Shown: positions 1 through 6,076, counted from the stretch's first letter. The stretch: 7,223 nt of DNA from an uncultured Oscillospiraceae bacterium (GCA_900552985.1 USBP01000064.1:1-7223), one strand, 5' to 3'. The notes: a model not told the origin generated them from the sequence alone. Translations and numbers: made by a program.

Positions 1-77
1 CCCCGATGCAATGAAGGAGAAGGCCGCCCTGAAAAGTGTTTGGAAAGAAAGACAATCCGGGCCCGCCAGGCCAAAGG

Positions 78-1634
78 TTATTTCCCGGCCTTGACCTCGT
101 CGAATTCCCGTTGGATTTCAGCCGAGGGCGGCGCTGTCACCAGCGAAACCACCACGATGCACACGCAGGAGAACAGGAACGCCGGAAGCAGCTCATAAAT
201 ATCCCACATGCCGCCAAGCGGACGAATCAGAAGATTCCAGACAAATACCATCACGCCGCCGCCGATCATGCCGGCAATCGCTCCCGCACGGTTGATGCGC
301 TTCCAGAACAGGCTCAAAAGCATCAGTGGGCCAAAGGTGGCGCCAAAGCCTGCCCAGGCGAAGCTGACAATGGTGAAAATCACGCTGTTCTCATCCAATG
401 CGATAAGGATGGCGATAGCGGTAATCAGCAGCATTGTGATGCGGGAAATATTCAGCACCTTCTTCTCCGTTGCGTTTTTGCGGAAGATCCCCTGATAAAT
501 ATTCTTAGCCAAGGCGGAAGTGGCAATGAGGAGATAAGAATCGGAGGAACTGATCGTAGCGGCCAGAATTCCCGCCATGATAAAGCCGGCCAGCAACGGC
601 GGCAGCAGATTGATAGACAAATGGATAAACACATTCTCCGCGGAAGAGGCGGTCGTCAACGCTGTCGGGAACAGAGAACGGCCCATAACGCCGATAAACA
701 CGGCCACCGCCAACGAAATCAAAACCCAAACCGTAGCGATACGGCGGGAACGGGTCAACTCGCGCTCCTCCCGGATCGCCATAAAGCGCAGCAGCACCTG
801 GGGCATTCCAAAATATCCCAGCCCCCAAGCCAGAGTGGAAATTACAGAAAGGAACCCATACTCCCCAGCCGCCCCAAACTGAGGCTGACCATTGACCACC
901 TGCTGCACTCCATCCTGCGTTGTGACCGGGGTAGCGATTCCAAAGAAATCCAAAAATCCGGGAATGGACTTTGTATTTTCAACAACCGCTCCTAATCCGC
1001 CTGCTGAGATCGTGCCCACGACCACGATCACAATAAGCGCTACAATCATGATAATTGCCTGCATAAAATCAGAGGCGCTCTCGGCAAGGAAGCCGCCGAT
1101 GATCGTGTAAACCAGCACGAACAGCGCGCCGACAATCATCATGGGAACATAGGGCATATCAAACAGCGTAGAAAACAGCTTGCCGCAGGTGACAAGGCAG
1201 CTCGCCGCATATACCGTGAAAAAGATCAGGATAAAAACAGCCGCAATGGTCATGACCACCTTGTTTTTTTCGTGAAAGCGGTTGGAAAAATACTCCGGCA
1301 GAGTGATCGCATTCCCAGCCTTCACACTGTAGCGGCGCAGCCGTTTCGACACGATCAGCCAGTTGATGTAAGTGCCAACGGCAAGGCCGATCGCCGTCCA
1401 CGCAGCGTCCGCAATGCCACACCAGTAGGCAACCCCCGGCAGGCCCATCAACAGCCAGCCGGACATATCCGACGCCTCGGCGCTCATCGCCGTGACCCAC
1501 GGGCCAAGGCTGCGCCCGCCGAGAAAGTAGTTGTCGGAATTCTTATTGGCTCTTTTGGCAAAGGCAAAACCGATTACAATGACTGCCGCCATATAGATGA
1601 CCATCGCAATTAAAATTTGCAGCGTATCGTTCAT
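78..1634 (-). CDS. putP: Sodium/proline symporter (SSS family)
   Basis: This 518-residue protein is an integral membrane Na+-coupled symporter that most likely imports L-proline. It is very hydrophobic along its length, as expected for the 13-helix sodium:solute symporter fold. Near the N-terminus (residues 39-70) it carries GGRSLGPW and then SAEASDMSGWLLMGLPG, almost the E. coli PutP sequence. D56 matches the PutP aspartate needed for Na+ coupling. Residues 272-287 (LGYFGMPQVLLRFMAI) and the Ser-rich stretch ISSSDSYLL (361-369) also match PutP, the latter near the second Na+-site region. The ATG at 1634 was chosen because GGAG lies 6 nt upstream; the in-frame ATG at 1691 has no Shine-Dalgarno and falls among leader hairpins. 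The gene stands alone, with no putA proline dehydrogenase in the window. Length is normal for the family (about 500). Family assignment is firm; proline as substrate is inferred from motif similarity. Confidence 0.93.
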   Translation of the reverse strand: MNDTLQILIAMVIYMAAVIVIGFAFAKRANKNSDNYFLGGRSLGPWVTAMSAEASDMSGWLLMGLPGVAYWCGIADAAWTAIGLAVGTYINWLIVSKRLRRYSVKAGNAITLPEYFSNRFHEKNKVVMTIAAVFILIFFTVYAASCLVTCGKLFSTLFDMPYVPMMIVGALFVLVYTIIGGFLAESASDFMQAIIMIVALIVIVVVGTISAGGLGAVVENTKSIPGFLDFFGIATPVTTQDGVQQVVNGQPQFGAAGEYGFLSVISTLAWGLGYFGMPQVLLRFMAIREERELTRSRRIATVWVLISLAVAVFIGVMGRSLFPTALTTASSAENVFIHLSINLLPPLLAGFIMAGILAATISSSDSYLLIATSALAKNIYQGIFRKNATEKKVLNISRITMLLITAIAILIALDENSVIFTIVSFAWAGFGATFGPLMLLSLFWKRINRAGAIAGMIGGGVMVFVWNLLIRPLGGMWDIYELLPAFLFSCVCIVVVSLVTAPPSAEIQREFDEVKAGK

Positions 1635-1638
1635 GTTA

Positions 1639-1644
1639 CTCTCC
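1639..1644 (-). promoter_or_regulatory. Shine-Dalgarno of putP
   Basis: On the minus strand this reads GGAGAG and ends 4 nt before the ATG at 1634 (6 nt counted from GGAG). It fixes the putP start and excludes the 19-codon N-terminal extension that begins at 1691. Confidence 0.75.
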
Positions 1645-1649
1645 GTTCC

Positions 1650-1753
1650 GCCGCCGCAGCCCCACAGCGCAGGGACTTGGGCGGCCCTCATTTTGTCATT
1701 TCATAGCGATTATCGGAGAAAAGGCCGGGCCCGCCGCGCCTTCTCCTAATCGC
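1650..1753 (-). promoter_or_regulatory. Structured 5' leader of putP, two GC-rich hairpins
   Basis: Two long inverted repeats lie between the putP promoter and its start. The distal one (1706-1753) pairs 1706-1712 with 1747-1753 (GCGATTA/TAATCGC), then 1715-1720 with 1741-1746 (GGAGAA/TTCTCC), with a 2-nt bulge between, and continues with a short GGC/GCC pairing. The proximal one (1650-1685) pairs 1650-1655 with 1680-1685 (GCCGCC/GGCGGC), with an inner CCC/GGG, and stops about 5 nt from the Shine-Dalgarno. Neither is followed by a U-run in the sense direction, so they do not look like simple terminators. A role in translation control or mRNA stability is an inference. I cannot match the leader to a named riboswitch class. 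Confidence 0.5.
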
Positions 1754-1761
1754 CGCTAACC

Positions 1762-1812
1762 AGTAGAAATCAACCAAAGAACTCCTTTCACATCAGTATG
1801 ATCCGTTCTACT
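1762..1812 (-). promoter_or_regulatory. Upstream stem-loop domain of the putP leader
   Basis: A perfect 7-bp inverted repeat (AGTAGAA at 1762-1768 on the plus strand, TTCTACT at 1806-1812) encloses 37 nt. Inside it are two smaller inverted repeats: ATCA-UAC-UGAU, and AAAG-GAGUU-CUUU as read in the transcript. Together they could fold as a three-way junction at the 5' end of the putP mRNA. The inner AAAGGAG resembles a Shine-Dalgarno and is followed after 8 nt by a TTG and a 5-codon reading frame, but that is too short to call a gene. The pairing is seen in the sequence; any function is inferred. Confidence 0.4.
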
Positions 1813-1819
1813 TATTATT

Positions 1820-1837
1820 GTATGGTATCTATCATAC
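1820..1837. promoter_or_regulatory. Palindrome over the putP -10 region, candidate operator
   Basis: The 18-bp sequence GTATGGTATCTATCATAC has symmetric arms GTATG/CATAC plus inner TA/TA matches, giving GTATGNTANNTANCATAC. It covers the -10 hexamer and the expected start site of the putP promoter, where a dimeric repressor would block transcription. A further CATAC-containing stretch occurs downstream near 1794-1801. No regulator gene is adjacent, so which protein would bind is unknown. Confidence 0.35.
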
Positions 1838-1859
1838 TTTACACCGCGAAAAAAATCAA
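1831..1859 (-). promoter_or_regulatory. Sigma-A promoter of putP
   Basis: On the minus strand a -35 element TTGATT (1854-1859) is separated by exactly 17 bp from a -10 element TATGAT (1831-1836). Both are close to the TTGACA/TATAAT consensus. Transcription would start near 1824, giving a leader of about 190 nt before the putP ATG. The -35 element lies just beyond the decayed hydrolase fragment. Confidence 0.7.
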
Positions 1860-1886
1860 GGGCAAAGCCTTGTTCCTATCCGAAGA

Positions 1887-2045
1887 AAAATCCTGCGGCG
1901 CCTTTTGAGTCCAAGCCTTGCGGCCGGCCTCCATCAGGATGCGCACCACGTCGCACGTGCCGCCGAGCTTAAAGTGAAAGCCGCATAGCAAGTCGCCGAT
2001 ATGGCGATCGAGATTCTCCCCGCTCGTGCTGATCCAATCGATTTT
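1887..2045 (-). pseudogene. Decayed fragment of an alpha/beta-hydrolase (monoacylglycerol lipase-like) gene
   Basis: Read on the minus strand, this stretch encodes 53 residues from KIDWISTS to APQDF. They align without gaps to residues 191-243 of the intact hydrolase at 4046-4999; by my count 40 of 53 are identical, and the DNA is also clearly similar (for example a shared run around GACGTGGTGCGCATCCTGATG, trimmed here). The fragment lacks the GHSMG nucleophile region, the catalytic Asp and the catalytic His, so it cannot be an active enzyme. Similarity stops abruptly on both sides, with a small indel at the upstream edge. The reading frame is open from about 2123 to 1839, but that ORF has no convincing ribosome site and its ends are unrelated to the family. 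It is best explained as the remnant of a duplicated or recombined paralogue, inverted relative to the intact gene. Confidence 0.75.
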
Positions 2046-2115
2046 GTGCATGGCCTCCAGCCACTTCGAGCGGGTTTCTCCCCCCTGGGCGCATAAAATT
2101 TCTGCAACAGGATTT

Positions 2116-2130
2116 TGCTGCAATGCAGCA
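2116..2130. repeat. Perfect 15-bp palindrome
   Basis: TGCTGCA and TGCAGCA flank a single central A, giving a perfect odd palindrome between the hydrolase fragment and the spoIIID promoter. It could be a protein-binding site or chance; there is no U-run and no adjacent gene end to suggest a terminator. Confidence 0.3.
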
Positions 2131-2165
2131 CCTTCTCAGGTGTGTGTCAATGATTCCGCTGTGAA

Positions 2166-2194
2166 ACATAATCCGCAGGCCCTGCGCATATAGA
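2166..2194 (+). promoter_or_regulatory. Candidate sigma-E promoter of spoIIID
   Basis: ACATAAT (2166-2172) resembles the sigma-E -35 consensus, and CATATAGA (2187-2194) resembles the sigma-E -10 consensus CATACAnT. They are separated by 14 bp, within the spacing typical of sigma-E promoters. In Bacillus subtilis spoIIID is transcribed by mother-cell sigma-E, so the assignment fits the gene. An 11-bp inverted repeat (GCAGGCCCTGC, 2176-2186) fills the spacer. Start would be near 2201, giving a leader of about 47 nt. Matches are partial, so this is a candidate. Confidence 0.5.
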
Positions 2195-2234
2195 TTAGGG
2201 AATTGCATCGGCACGCTTCACTTTAACGGAAAAC

Positions 2235-2240
2235 GGAGGG
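2235..2240 (+). promoter_or_regulatory. Shine-Dalgarno deciding the TTG start of spoIIID
   Basis: GGAGGG sits 7 nt before the TTG at 2248. It supports this TTG as the initiation codon, since no in-frame ATG lies upstream and the next ATG is deep inside the helix-turn-helix. Confidence 0.75.
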
Positions 2241-2247
2241 GCTCATC

Positions 2248-2502
2248 TTGAAGGGTATTGTGGAAGAAAGGGCCGTAGAGCTCGGCGAATATATCATTGA
2301 GCACAAAGCAACTGTCCGTGCGGCAGCAAAGGAATTTGGTATCAGTAAGTCTACCGTACATATGGACGTGTCCCAACGCTTGCGCCGGGTGAATCCACAA
2401 CTGTATCAAGAGGTGCGGGAGGTGCTGGATATCAATAAAGCGCAGCGCCATATTCGAGGCGGGATCGCCACGCAGAAAAAATACCGCGCCATGCATCCAT
2501 AG
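2248..2502 (+). CDS. spoIIID: Sporulation transcriptional regulator SpoIIID
   Basis: This 84-residue DNA-binding protein matches SpoIIID, the mother-cell regulator that represses and activates many sigma-E genes and prepares the switch to sigma-K. The N-terminal helix (residues 4-20, VEERAVELGEYIIEH) matches the B. subtilis pattern IKERTIKIGKYIVE. Residues 22-45 (TVRAAAKEFGISKSTVHMDV) form the helix-turn-helix. The basic C-terminal part contains RHIRGGIATQKKY, matching the family's RHLRGGEATKLKY, which makes additional DNA contacts. B. subtilis SpoIIID is 93 residues, so only the variable tail is shorter. Translation begins at TTG behind a strong GGAGGG. The gene is monocistronic, between a candidate sigma-E promoter and a hairpin terminator, and its presence implies that the organism forms endospores. 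Confidence 0.96.
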   Translation: MKGIVEERAVELGEYIIEHKATVRAAAKEFGISKSTVHMDVSQRLRRVNPQLYQEVREVLDINKAQRHIRGGIATQKKYRAMHP

Positions 2503-2527
2503 GGAAAACATAGGAAGCCGAAGAAAT

Positions 2528-2556
2528 GCCCGCAGGTGGATTTCCTGCGGGCTATT
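2528..2556. terminator. Bidirectional terminator between spoIIID and the MFS gene
   Basis: A perfect 9-bp stem, GCCCGCAGG (2528-2536) with CCTGCGGGC (2544-2552), closes a 7-nt loop. It is followed on the plus strand by TATTTT and on the minus strand by ATTTCTT. It lies 25 bases after the spoIIID stop and about 70 after the end of the convergent transporter gene, so it probably serves both. The U-runs are modest. Confidence 0.75.
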
Positions 2557-2591
2557 TTGCTGCCGGGCGGGCAACCCATGTGTAAAGGAAC

Positions 2592-2603
2592 CCGTTGCAA
2601 CGG
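2592..2603. repeat. 12-bp perfect palindrome downstream of the MFS gene
   Basis: CCGTTGCAACGG is a perfect palindrome between the MFS stop codon and the shared terminator. It has no U-run. It may be a small stem in the 3' UTR or chance. Confidence 0.2.
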
Positions 2604-2625
2604 CTGATGGGGCCTGCTACAGCCC

Positions 2626-3804
2626 TCAAAGAATTTTTCGCCTGTGTGCGGCCAAGAACACGATGAAACCCAGCGGGACAGTCAGCAGCAGCATGGGGTA
2701 AAACAAAGACAACTCCATATGCCCATATAAAAAACCGCCGATGATCGGGCCCAACGTCATGCCCAAGTCCAGCCCGATATAGTAGGTGCTGTTGGCAAGG
2801 CCGCGCCGCTCCTTCCCGGCAAGCAGGATCGCGGTGGATTGGCACACCGAGCTCATCACGCCATAGCCGCCAGCCATAAACAGTGCGGCAAAAAACATCT
2901 GCAGATTGTTTTTCATAAAACCGAGGCACAAAATGCCCGCCAAAGCGCTGACCGAGCTGCCAAGCAAAAAGAATTTGAACGGCAGGCGGTCAAACAGGCT
3001 TTTCAGCCCCAGGCGGAGCAGCAGCAAAACCACCGCATAAAGCGGAAAAAACAGGCTGACAGTCACGGAGAGCTCCCGCGCCTCCACATAATTGACTAGG
3101 AAGGACTGCGTTGCGCAATAAGGGATTGCAAACAGCATGATGATGAGAGCAACCGGGATCACCTTCCAGTCGACGATCTGCCAGCTTGCCGCGGTATTTA
3201 CGCCATCCCCGGAAAGCGCCGCAGGCTCCGGCTCACCCCGGTTTTGGACAAACGGGATGACCACCATAATCATCACCGAAATAAACAACGCGATTCCAAA
3301 GGAAACCCGATAACCAAACGCCTGATAGGCGCTGACGCCGATGGCAGGGGCGATTGCTATGCCCAATGCGTTCATCATGCCGTAAATGCCCATGCCGGAG
3401 CCGATTTTCTCCTTGGGTAGCATGTTGGACATCCATGTAGACATGCACACGGAGCAGCAGGCGAACCCGATTCCGTTGATCACCCGGGCAATGACGATCA
3501 CGACGGGATTGCCCGCCACGATATATCCCAGGCAGGCCAGAGCCATCATCCCCGCGCCGCAGAAGGATAGCTTGAATTTGCTGATTTTATCCGCCAGATT
3601 CCCAACGAGCGGCCGGCAAAAAAGCGAGCACAGGTTCATCAGGCCGCCGACGATCCCCATCAGGGCGGCGGAAGCCCCCACGCTGCCGGAAAAGCCTGTG
3701 ATCAGCGGCGTGACCACCATGGGGCTCGAAAAATAAAAAAAGCTGGCTGCCAGGATTAAAATGACGTCCCTGGAATAAACCTTTTCTTTCATTTTGACTT
3801 TCAC
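2626..3804 (-). CDS. Major facilitator superfamily transporter
   Basis: This 392-residue membrane protein has the hydrophobic profile of a 12-helix MFS carrier. Residues 68-78 (GNLADKISKFK) are the MFS signature loop (motif A) between helices 2 and 3. RVINGIGFA (107-115) matches motif B in helix 4. LGIAIAPAIGVSAYQ (about 147-161) lies where drug:H+ antiporters carry motif C, but it is not a strict match. A hydrophilic loop at 188-211 separates the two six-helix halves. The pattern suggests proton-coupled efflux, but the substrate cannot be read from the sequence. The start is taken as GTG at 3804, where GGAGG ends 4 nt upstream; the ATG at 3792, four codons later, is possible but is 16 nt from that site. 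The gene has its own promoter and shares a terminator with spoIIID. Confidence 0.88.
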   Translation of the reverse strand: MKVKMKEKVYSRDVILILAASFFYFSSPMVVTPLITGFSGSVGASAALMGIVGGLMNLCSLFCRPLVGNLADKISKFKLSFCGAGMMALACLGYIVAGNPVVIVIARVINGIGFACCSVCMSTWMSNMLPKEKIGSGMGIYGMMNALGIAIAPAIGVSAYQAFGYRVSFGIALFISVMIMVVIPFVQNRGEPEPAALSGDGVNTAASWQIVDWKVIPVALIIMLFAIPYCATQSFLVNYVEARELSVTVSLFFPLYAVVLLLLRLGLKSLFDRLPFKFFLLGSSVSALAGILCLGFMKNNLQMFFAALFMAGGYGVMSSVCQSTAILLAGKERRGLANSTYYIGLDLGMTLGPIIGGFLYGHMELSLFYPMLLLTVPLGFIVFLAAHRRKIL

Positions 3805-3806
3805 TG

Positions 3807-3813
3807 CCCCTCC
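3807..3813 (-). promoter_or_regulatory. Shine-Dalgarno of the MFS gene
   Basis: On the minus strand this reads GGAGGGG, close to the GTG at 3804 and too far from the ATG at 3792. It favours the GTG start, although the spacing is shorter than usual. Confidence 0.55.
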
Positions 3814-3835
3814 ACAAATTTAGCGCACGAGTAGC

Positions 3836-3864
3836 ATTTTAGACCCGCTGCGGCGTTCCGTCAA
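3836..3864 (-). promoter_or_regulatory. Sigma-A promoter of the MFS gene
   Basis: On the minus strand TTGACG (3859-3864) and TAAAAT (3836-3841) are separated by exactly 17 bp. Each matches the sigma-A consensus in five of six positions. The start would lie near 3829, giving a leader of about 25 nt that carries the Shine-Dalgarno. Confidence 0.75.
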
Positions 3865-3981
3865 GCGCTTCCAACAGCTGCACGGCAAAAAAGAGCGGGC
3901 GCTTTTCCGGCCCGTTCCAAGGGGCTTCCTCTGAAGCAGGGCTTTGAGAATGCAAATTTTCTATTTTATTGAGAAAAGGCC

Positions 3982-4010
3982 ATGACTTTTCTATCAATTT
4001 CGTGTATAAT
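3982..4010 (+). promoter_or_regulatory. Sigma-A promoter of the hydrolase gene
   Basis: A perfect TATAAT (4005-4010) follows ATGACT (3982-3987, four of six matches to TTGACA) with a 17-bp spacer, in an AT-rich stretch that contrasts with its surroundings. The start is expected near 4017, about 30 nt before the ATG. Confidence 0.7.
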
Positions 4011-4045
4011 ACAACTATCATTTTGAGCAGAGGGAGTCGATTCGG

Positions 4046-4999
4046 ATGGCAATCATTCGTAAAGAGGCATATTTCAATTCTTCCACCGGCAAAAACAAAA
4101 TCCACTGCATGCTTTGGCAGGATGACGGCGTCAAGCCGGTCGCGGTGTTCCAAATTGCGCACGGCATGTCGGAGCACATTGAGCGGTATGATGATTTCGC
4201 CCATTTTTTGGCGGAGCACGGCTTTATCGTGTGCGGCAACGACCACCTCGGGCACGGCAAATCCGTCAACACGCTGGATGACCTCGGCTATATGGACGAT
4301 AAAAACGGCCATATCCGCATGGTGGACGACATGCACATCCTGCACAACATCATGCACAAGCGCTACCCTGACCTGCCCTATTTCCTGTTTGGCCACAGCA
4401 TGGGCTCCTTCCTGGCGCGCTCCTATGCGTCACACTTTGGCAAGGAGCTGGCCGGCGCGATCTTCTGCGGTACGGGCGAACTGCCCGCCGCGATGGAGGG
4501 GCTCGTTTCCGCCTTTGATAAAATTGTGGATAAAATCGGCCCGCGCGCCAATGCGGACCTGCTGTTTAAAATCGGCAACGGCGTGTTCAACGCACAGTTC
4601 AAAAACCCGCGCACCAAAATCGATTGGATCAGCACGAGCGAGGAGAATCTCGACCGCTATATCGACGACCCGCTGTGCGGCTTTAACTTCAAGCTCGGCG
4701 GTACGCGCGACGTGGTGCGCATCCTGATGGAGGTCAGCCGCAAGGATTGGGCTAAAAAGGTGCCGCAGGATCTGCCTGTGATGCTCATCTCCGGCGCGAA
4801 GGATTCCGTCGGCTTCAACGGCCGGGGCGTGCTGGCAGTCTCCGATAATCTGGAGCTTGCGGGCAACGAGCCAACCGTGATCCTCTACCCCAACGACCGG
4901 CATGAAATCCTCAACGAAAACGACCATGAGAAGATCTATAACGACATTATGAAGTGGCTGGACGGCGTGCTGGCTGCAAGGGACGCACAGAGCGCGTAA
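4046..4999 (+). CDS. Alpha/beta-hydrolase, monoacylglycerol lipase/lysophospholipase-like
   Basis: This 317-residue soluble protein belongs to the serine-hydrolase group that includes monoacylglycerol lipases and PldB-type lysophospholipases. Such enzymes split fatty-acid esters of glycerol or related lipids. The oxyanion region is AHGMSEH (residues 38-44), the group's HG-x-x-EH motif. The nucleophile elbow is GHSMG (116-120), with S118. D253 in GAKDSVG and H286 in NDRHEILNE complete a plausible Ser-Asp-His triad at the expected spacing. The segment between about 145 and 235 would form the lid over the active site. There is no signal peptide, so it should act in the cytoplasm. AGGGAG lies 9 nt before the ATG. 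It is monocistronic, with its own promoter and terminator. A 53-codon fragment of a paralogue lies 2 kb away on the other strand. The exact substrate is not determined. Confidence 0.9.
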   Translation: MAIIRKEAYFNSSTGKNKIHCMLWQDDGVKPVAVFQIAHGMSEHIERYDDFAHFLAEHGFIVCGNDHLGHGKSVNTLDDLGYMDDKNGHIRMVDDMHILHNIMHKRYPDLPYFLFGHSMGSFLARSYASHFGKELAGAIFCGTGELPAAMEGLVSAFDKIVDKIGPRANADLLFKIGNGVFNAQFKNPRTKIDWISTSEENLDRYIDDPLCGFNFKLGGTRDVVRILMEVSRKDWAKKVPQDLPVMLISGAKDSVGFNGRGVLAVSDNLELAGNEPTVILYPNDRHEILNENDHEKIYNDIMKWLDGVLAARDAQSA

Positions 5000-5002
5000 G
5001 AA

Positions 5003-5022
5003 ACCGCCGCTTTGCAGGCGGT
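5003..5022 (+). repeat. Small hairpin just after the hydrolase stop
   Basis: ACCGCC (5003-5008) pairs with GGCGGT (5017-5022) around an 8-nt loop. There is no U-run, so it is not a terminator on its own. It could protect the mRNA 3' end, or help the stronger terminator 70 bases on. Confidence 0.35.
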
Positions 5023-5089
5023 GAACGGCTCTCACCAGAAAGCCATCCCGCAGTAAAAATTCGGTTTTGCCCCGCAAAGGAGATAACGG

Positions 5090-5125
5090 AAAACGGACGT
5101 ATGCGTACCCCATACGTCCGTTTTT
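5090..5125 (+). terminator. Intrinsic terminator of the hydrolase gene
   Basis: An uninterrupted stem pairs ACGGACGTATG (5093-5103) with CATACGTCCGT (5111-5121) around a 7-nt loop, extended by an A-run on the left and a T-run on the right (5121-5125). This is a strong rho-independent terminator. The A-run on the left gives a weaker U-run on the minus strand, but no minus-strand gene ends here. Confidence 0.88.
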
Positions 5126-5206
5126 CTCTTTGTGTCAATCCATAAGGCCCATCTCATCCGGAAAAGACGAGAGGGAACCGGCTGTAATAGGCGGAAGGAA
5201 CGCAAA

Positions 5207-5213
5207 AGGGGAG
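5207..5213 (+). promoter_or_regulatory. Shine-Dalgarno of the Nudix gene
   Basis: AGGGGAG ends 7 nt before the ATG at 5221. An in-frame TTG two codons earlier (5215) is only 1 nt from this site and is therefore an unlikely start. Confidence 0.7.
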
Positions 5214-5220
5214 ATTGAGA

Positions 5221-5721
5221 ATGGAGCTCTGGGATCTCTACACGGAAAAACGTATCAAAACAGGAGAAACGCACCTGCGTGGAGCGCCGCTGCCAGAAAA
5301 CCGGTTTCACTTGGTGGTGCATGTTTGGATTGTCAACGCAAAGGGGCAATATCTGATTTCGCAAAGGGCGGCAAGCCGCCCCTCCTTCCCACTGAAGTGG
5401 GAATGTGTCGGAGGCTCCGTGCTGCTGGGTGAAACCAGCGCGGAGGGAGCTGTGCGGGAAGTCAGAGAAGAGGTTGGCATTGCCTTCTCGCCGGAGGATG
5501 GGAAGCTGGTGCGTTCTATCGTCCGAAAAAACGTGGGCGGCACGCGATTCAATGATCTGCTGGATATTTGGCTTTTTCCCTACGAAGGGGAAATTCCATT
5601 GGAAAGTGCGACAACTGACGAGGTTGCAGGCGCCAAATGGATGACCAAGGAGGAAATCAGGTTGCTCTACCGCGCGGGTGATTTTGTGCCTACACTGGAT
5701 TATTTTTTTGACATATTTTAA
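5221..5721 (+). CDS. Nudix hydrolase, isopentenyl-diphosphate isomerase-like subgroup
   Basis: This 166-residue protein carries a perfect Nudix box, GX5EX7REUXEEXGU, at residues 65-87 (GSVLLGE, then REVREEVGI). E80, E83 and E84 are the metal-binding glutamates. The N-terminal part (MELWDLYTEK, then HLRGAPLPENRFHLVVHVWI) resembles the IDI-like Nudix subgroup (YfcD-type), in which LWDxY is followed by a FHxxVHVxxxN strand. Members hydrolyse nucleoside-diphosphate-linked or other pyrophosphate substrates; most lack proven substrates, and true isomerase activity should not be assumed. Length is typical. The protein looks cytoplasmic. Its stop is 43 bases before the next gene on the same strand, with no terminator between, so the two are probably cotranscribed. 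I see no clear promoter between 5126 and 5205. Family certain, substrate unknown. Confidence 0.92.
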   Translation: MELWDLYTEKRIKTGETHLRGAPLPENRFHLVVHVWIVNAKGQYLISQRAASRPSFPLKWECVGGSVLLGETSAEGAVREVREEVGIAFSPEDGKLVRSIVRKNVGGTRFNDLLDIWLFPYEGEIPLESATTDEVAGAKWMTKEEIRLLYRAGDFVPTLDYFFDIF

Positions 5722-5764
5722 GGATTCCTCACGGTATGAACGAAACGGAAAAGAGCGTGAAACA

Positions 5765-6076
5765 ATGGAACGATATACGATACGCAGCACAGCTGCACAG
5801 GCCGCACCCCTGATCGGCGAGGCCCATCTGTCTCCTGCTGAAAACGGGTATGCCGGCCCTGCGGCTGAGCGGCTCGCACGGCTGGAGGAGCTGTATGAAC
5901 AGCTGAGCAAAAACCAGGAATCGCTCGCCCGGGAGCTGGAAACGCTTCGCCTGGCCGGAAAAACCCGCACGACCAAATTCCAGCAGCTTTTGGCCAAAAA
6001 GCTGACGGAGAAAAATATGATCGTTCTATTGGATACGTTTGTTTTTGACGCCGTTGGCGGCGCTCAAGCGCTATGA
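5765..6076 (+). CDS. Small coiled-coil protein of unknown function
   Basis: This 103-residue protein is not recognised with certainty. The N-terminal third is Ala/Pro-rich and probably flexible. Residues 33-63 (AAERLARLEELYEQL onward to LETLRL) have regular Leu spacing and many Glu/Lys/Arg, as in an amphipathic or coiled-coil helix. It is followed by basic GKTRTTKFQQLLAKKLTEK and a hydrophobic end. The helix plus GKTR-x-x-(K/R)F-x-x-L-x-x-KK-L layout resembles small hypothetical proteins I recall from Clostridia, a weak recollection and not a database match. No signal peptide or membrane span is evident. ATG 5765 is the only sensible start in this frame; the ribosome site (GGAAAAGAG) is poor, so coupling to the Nudix gene upstream is plausible. 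Its last codons (Gln-Ala-Leu) and stop lie inside the terminator hairpin. Confidence 0.6.
   Translation: MERYTIRSTAAQAAPLIGEAHLSPAENGYAGPAAERLARLEELYEQLSKNQESLARELETLRLAGKTRTTKFQQLLAKKLTEKNMIVLLDTFVFDAVGGAQAL

Noticed and set aside
1..77. Possible terminator for putP
   Set aside because: Only short GC-rich self-complementary pieces such as GGGCCC are visible, with no solid stem and U-run. I see nothing else in this stretch.
1635..1691. A 19-residue N-terminal extension of putP starting at the ATG at 1691
   Set aside because: There is no Shine-Dalgarno near 1691, the extension is unlike PutP N-termini, and it overlaps a GC-rich hairpin. The ATG at 1634 has a good ribosome site.
3885..3912. 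Hairpin-like AGC-GGGC-GCT with an adjacent A/T run between the divergent MFS and hydrolase promoters
   Set aside because: The stem is very short and includes a G-U pair. No gene ends upstream of it on either strand.
3839..4396. Minus-strand 185-codon open frame opposite the hydrolase start
   Set aside because: It lies antisense to a well-supported gene, runs through that gene's promoter, and ends in the MFS promoter region. It has no family resemblance or ribosome site.
5736..5813. 25-codon open frame (MNETEKSVKQW...) overlapping the start of the 103-residue gene
   Set aside because: AAGGA lies 11 nt upstream, but the frame is very short and overlaps the longer, better-supported frame. It might help translational coupling, but there is too little to call it a gene.
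5032..5997. Minus-strand 321-codon open frame across the Nudix gene
   Set aside because: It runs antisense through a clear Nudix gene and a terminator. Its composition (rich in Ser, Arg and Pro) is typical of a shadow frame in GC-rich DNA.
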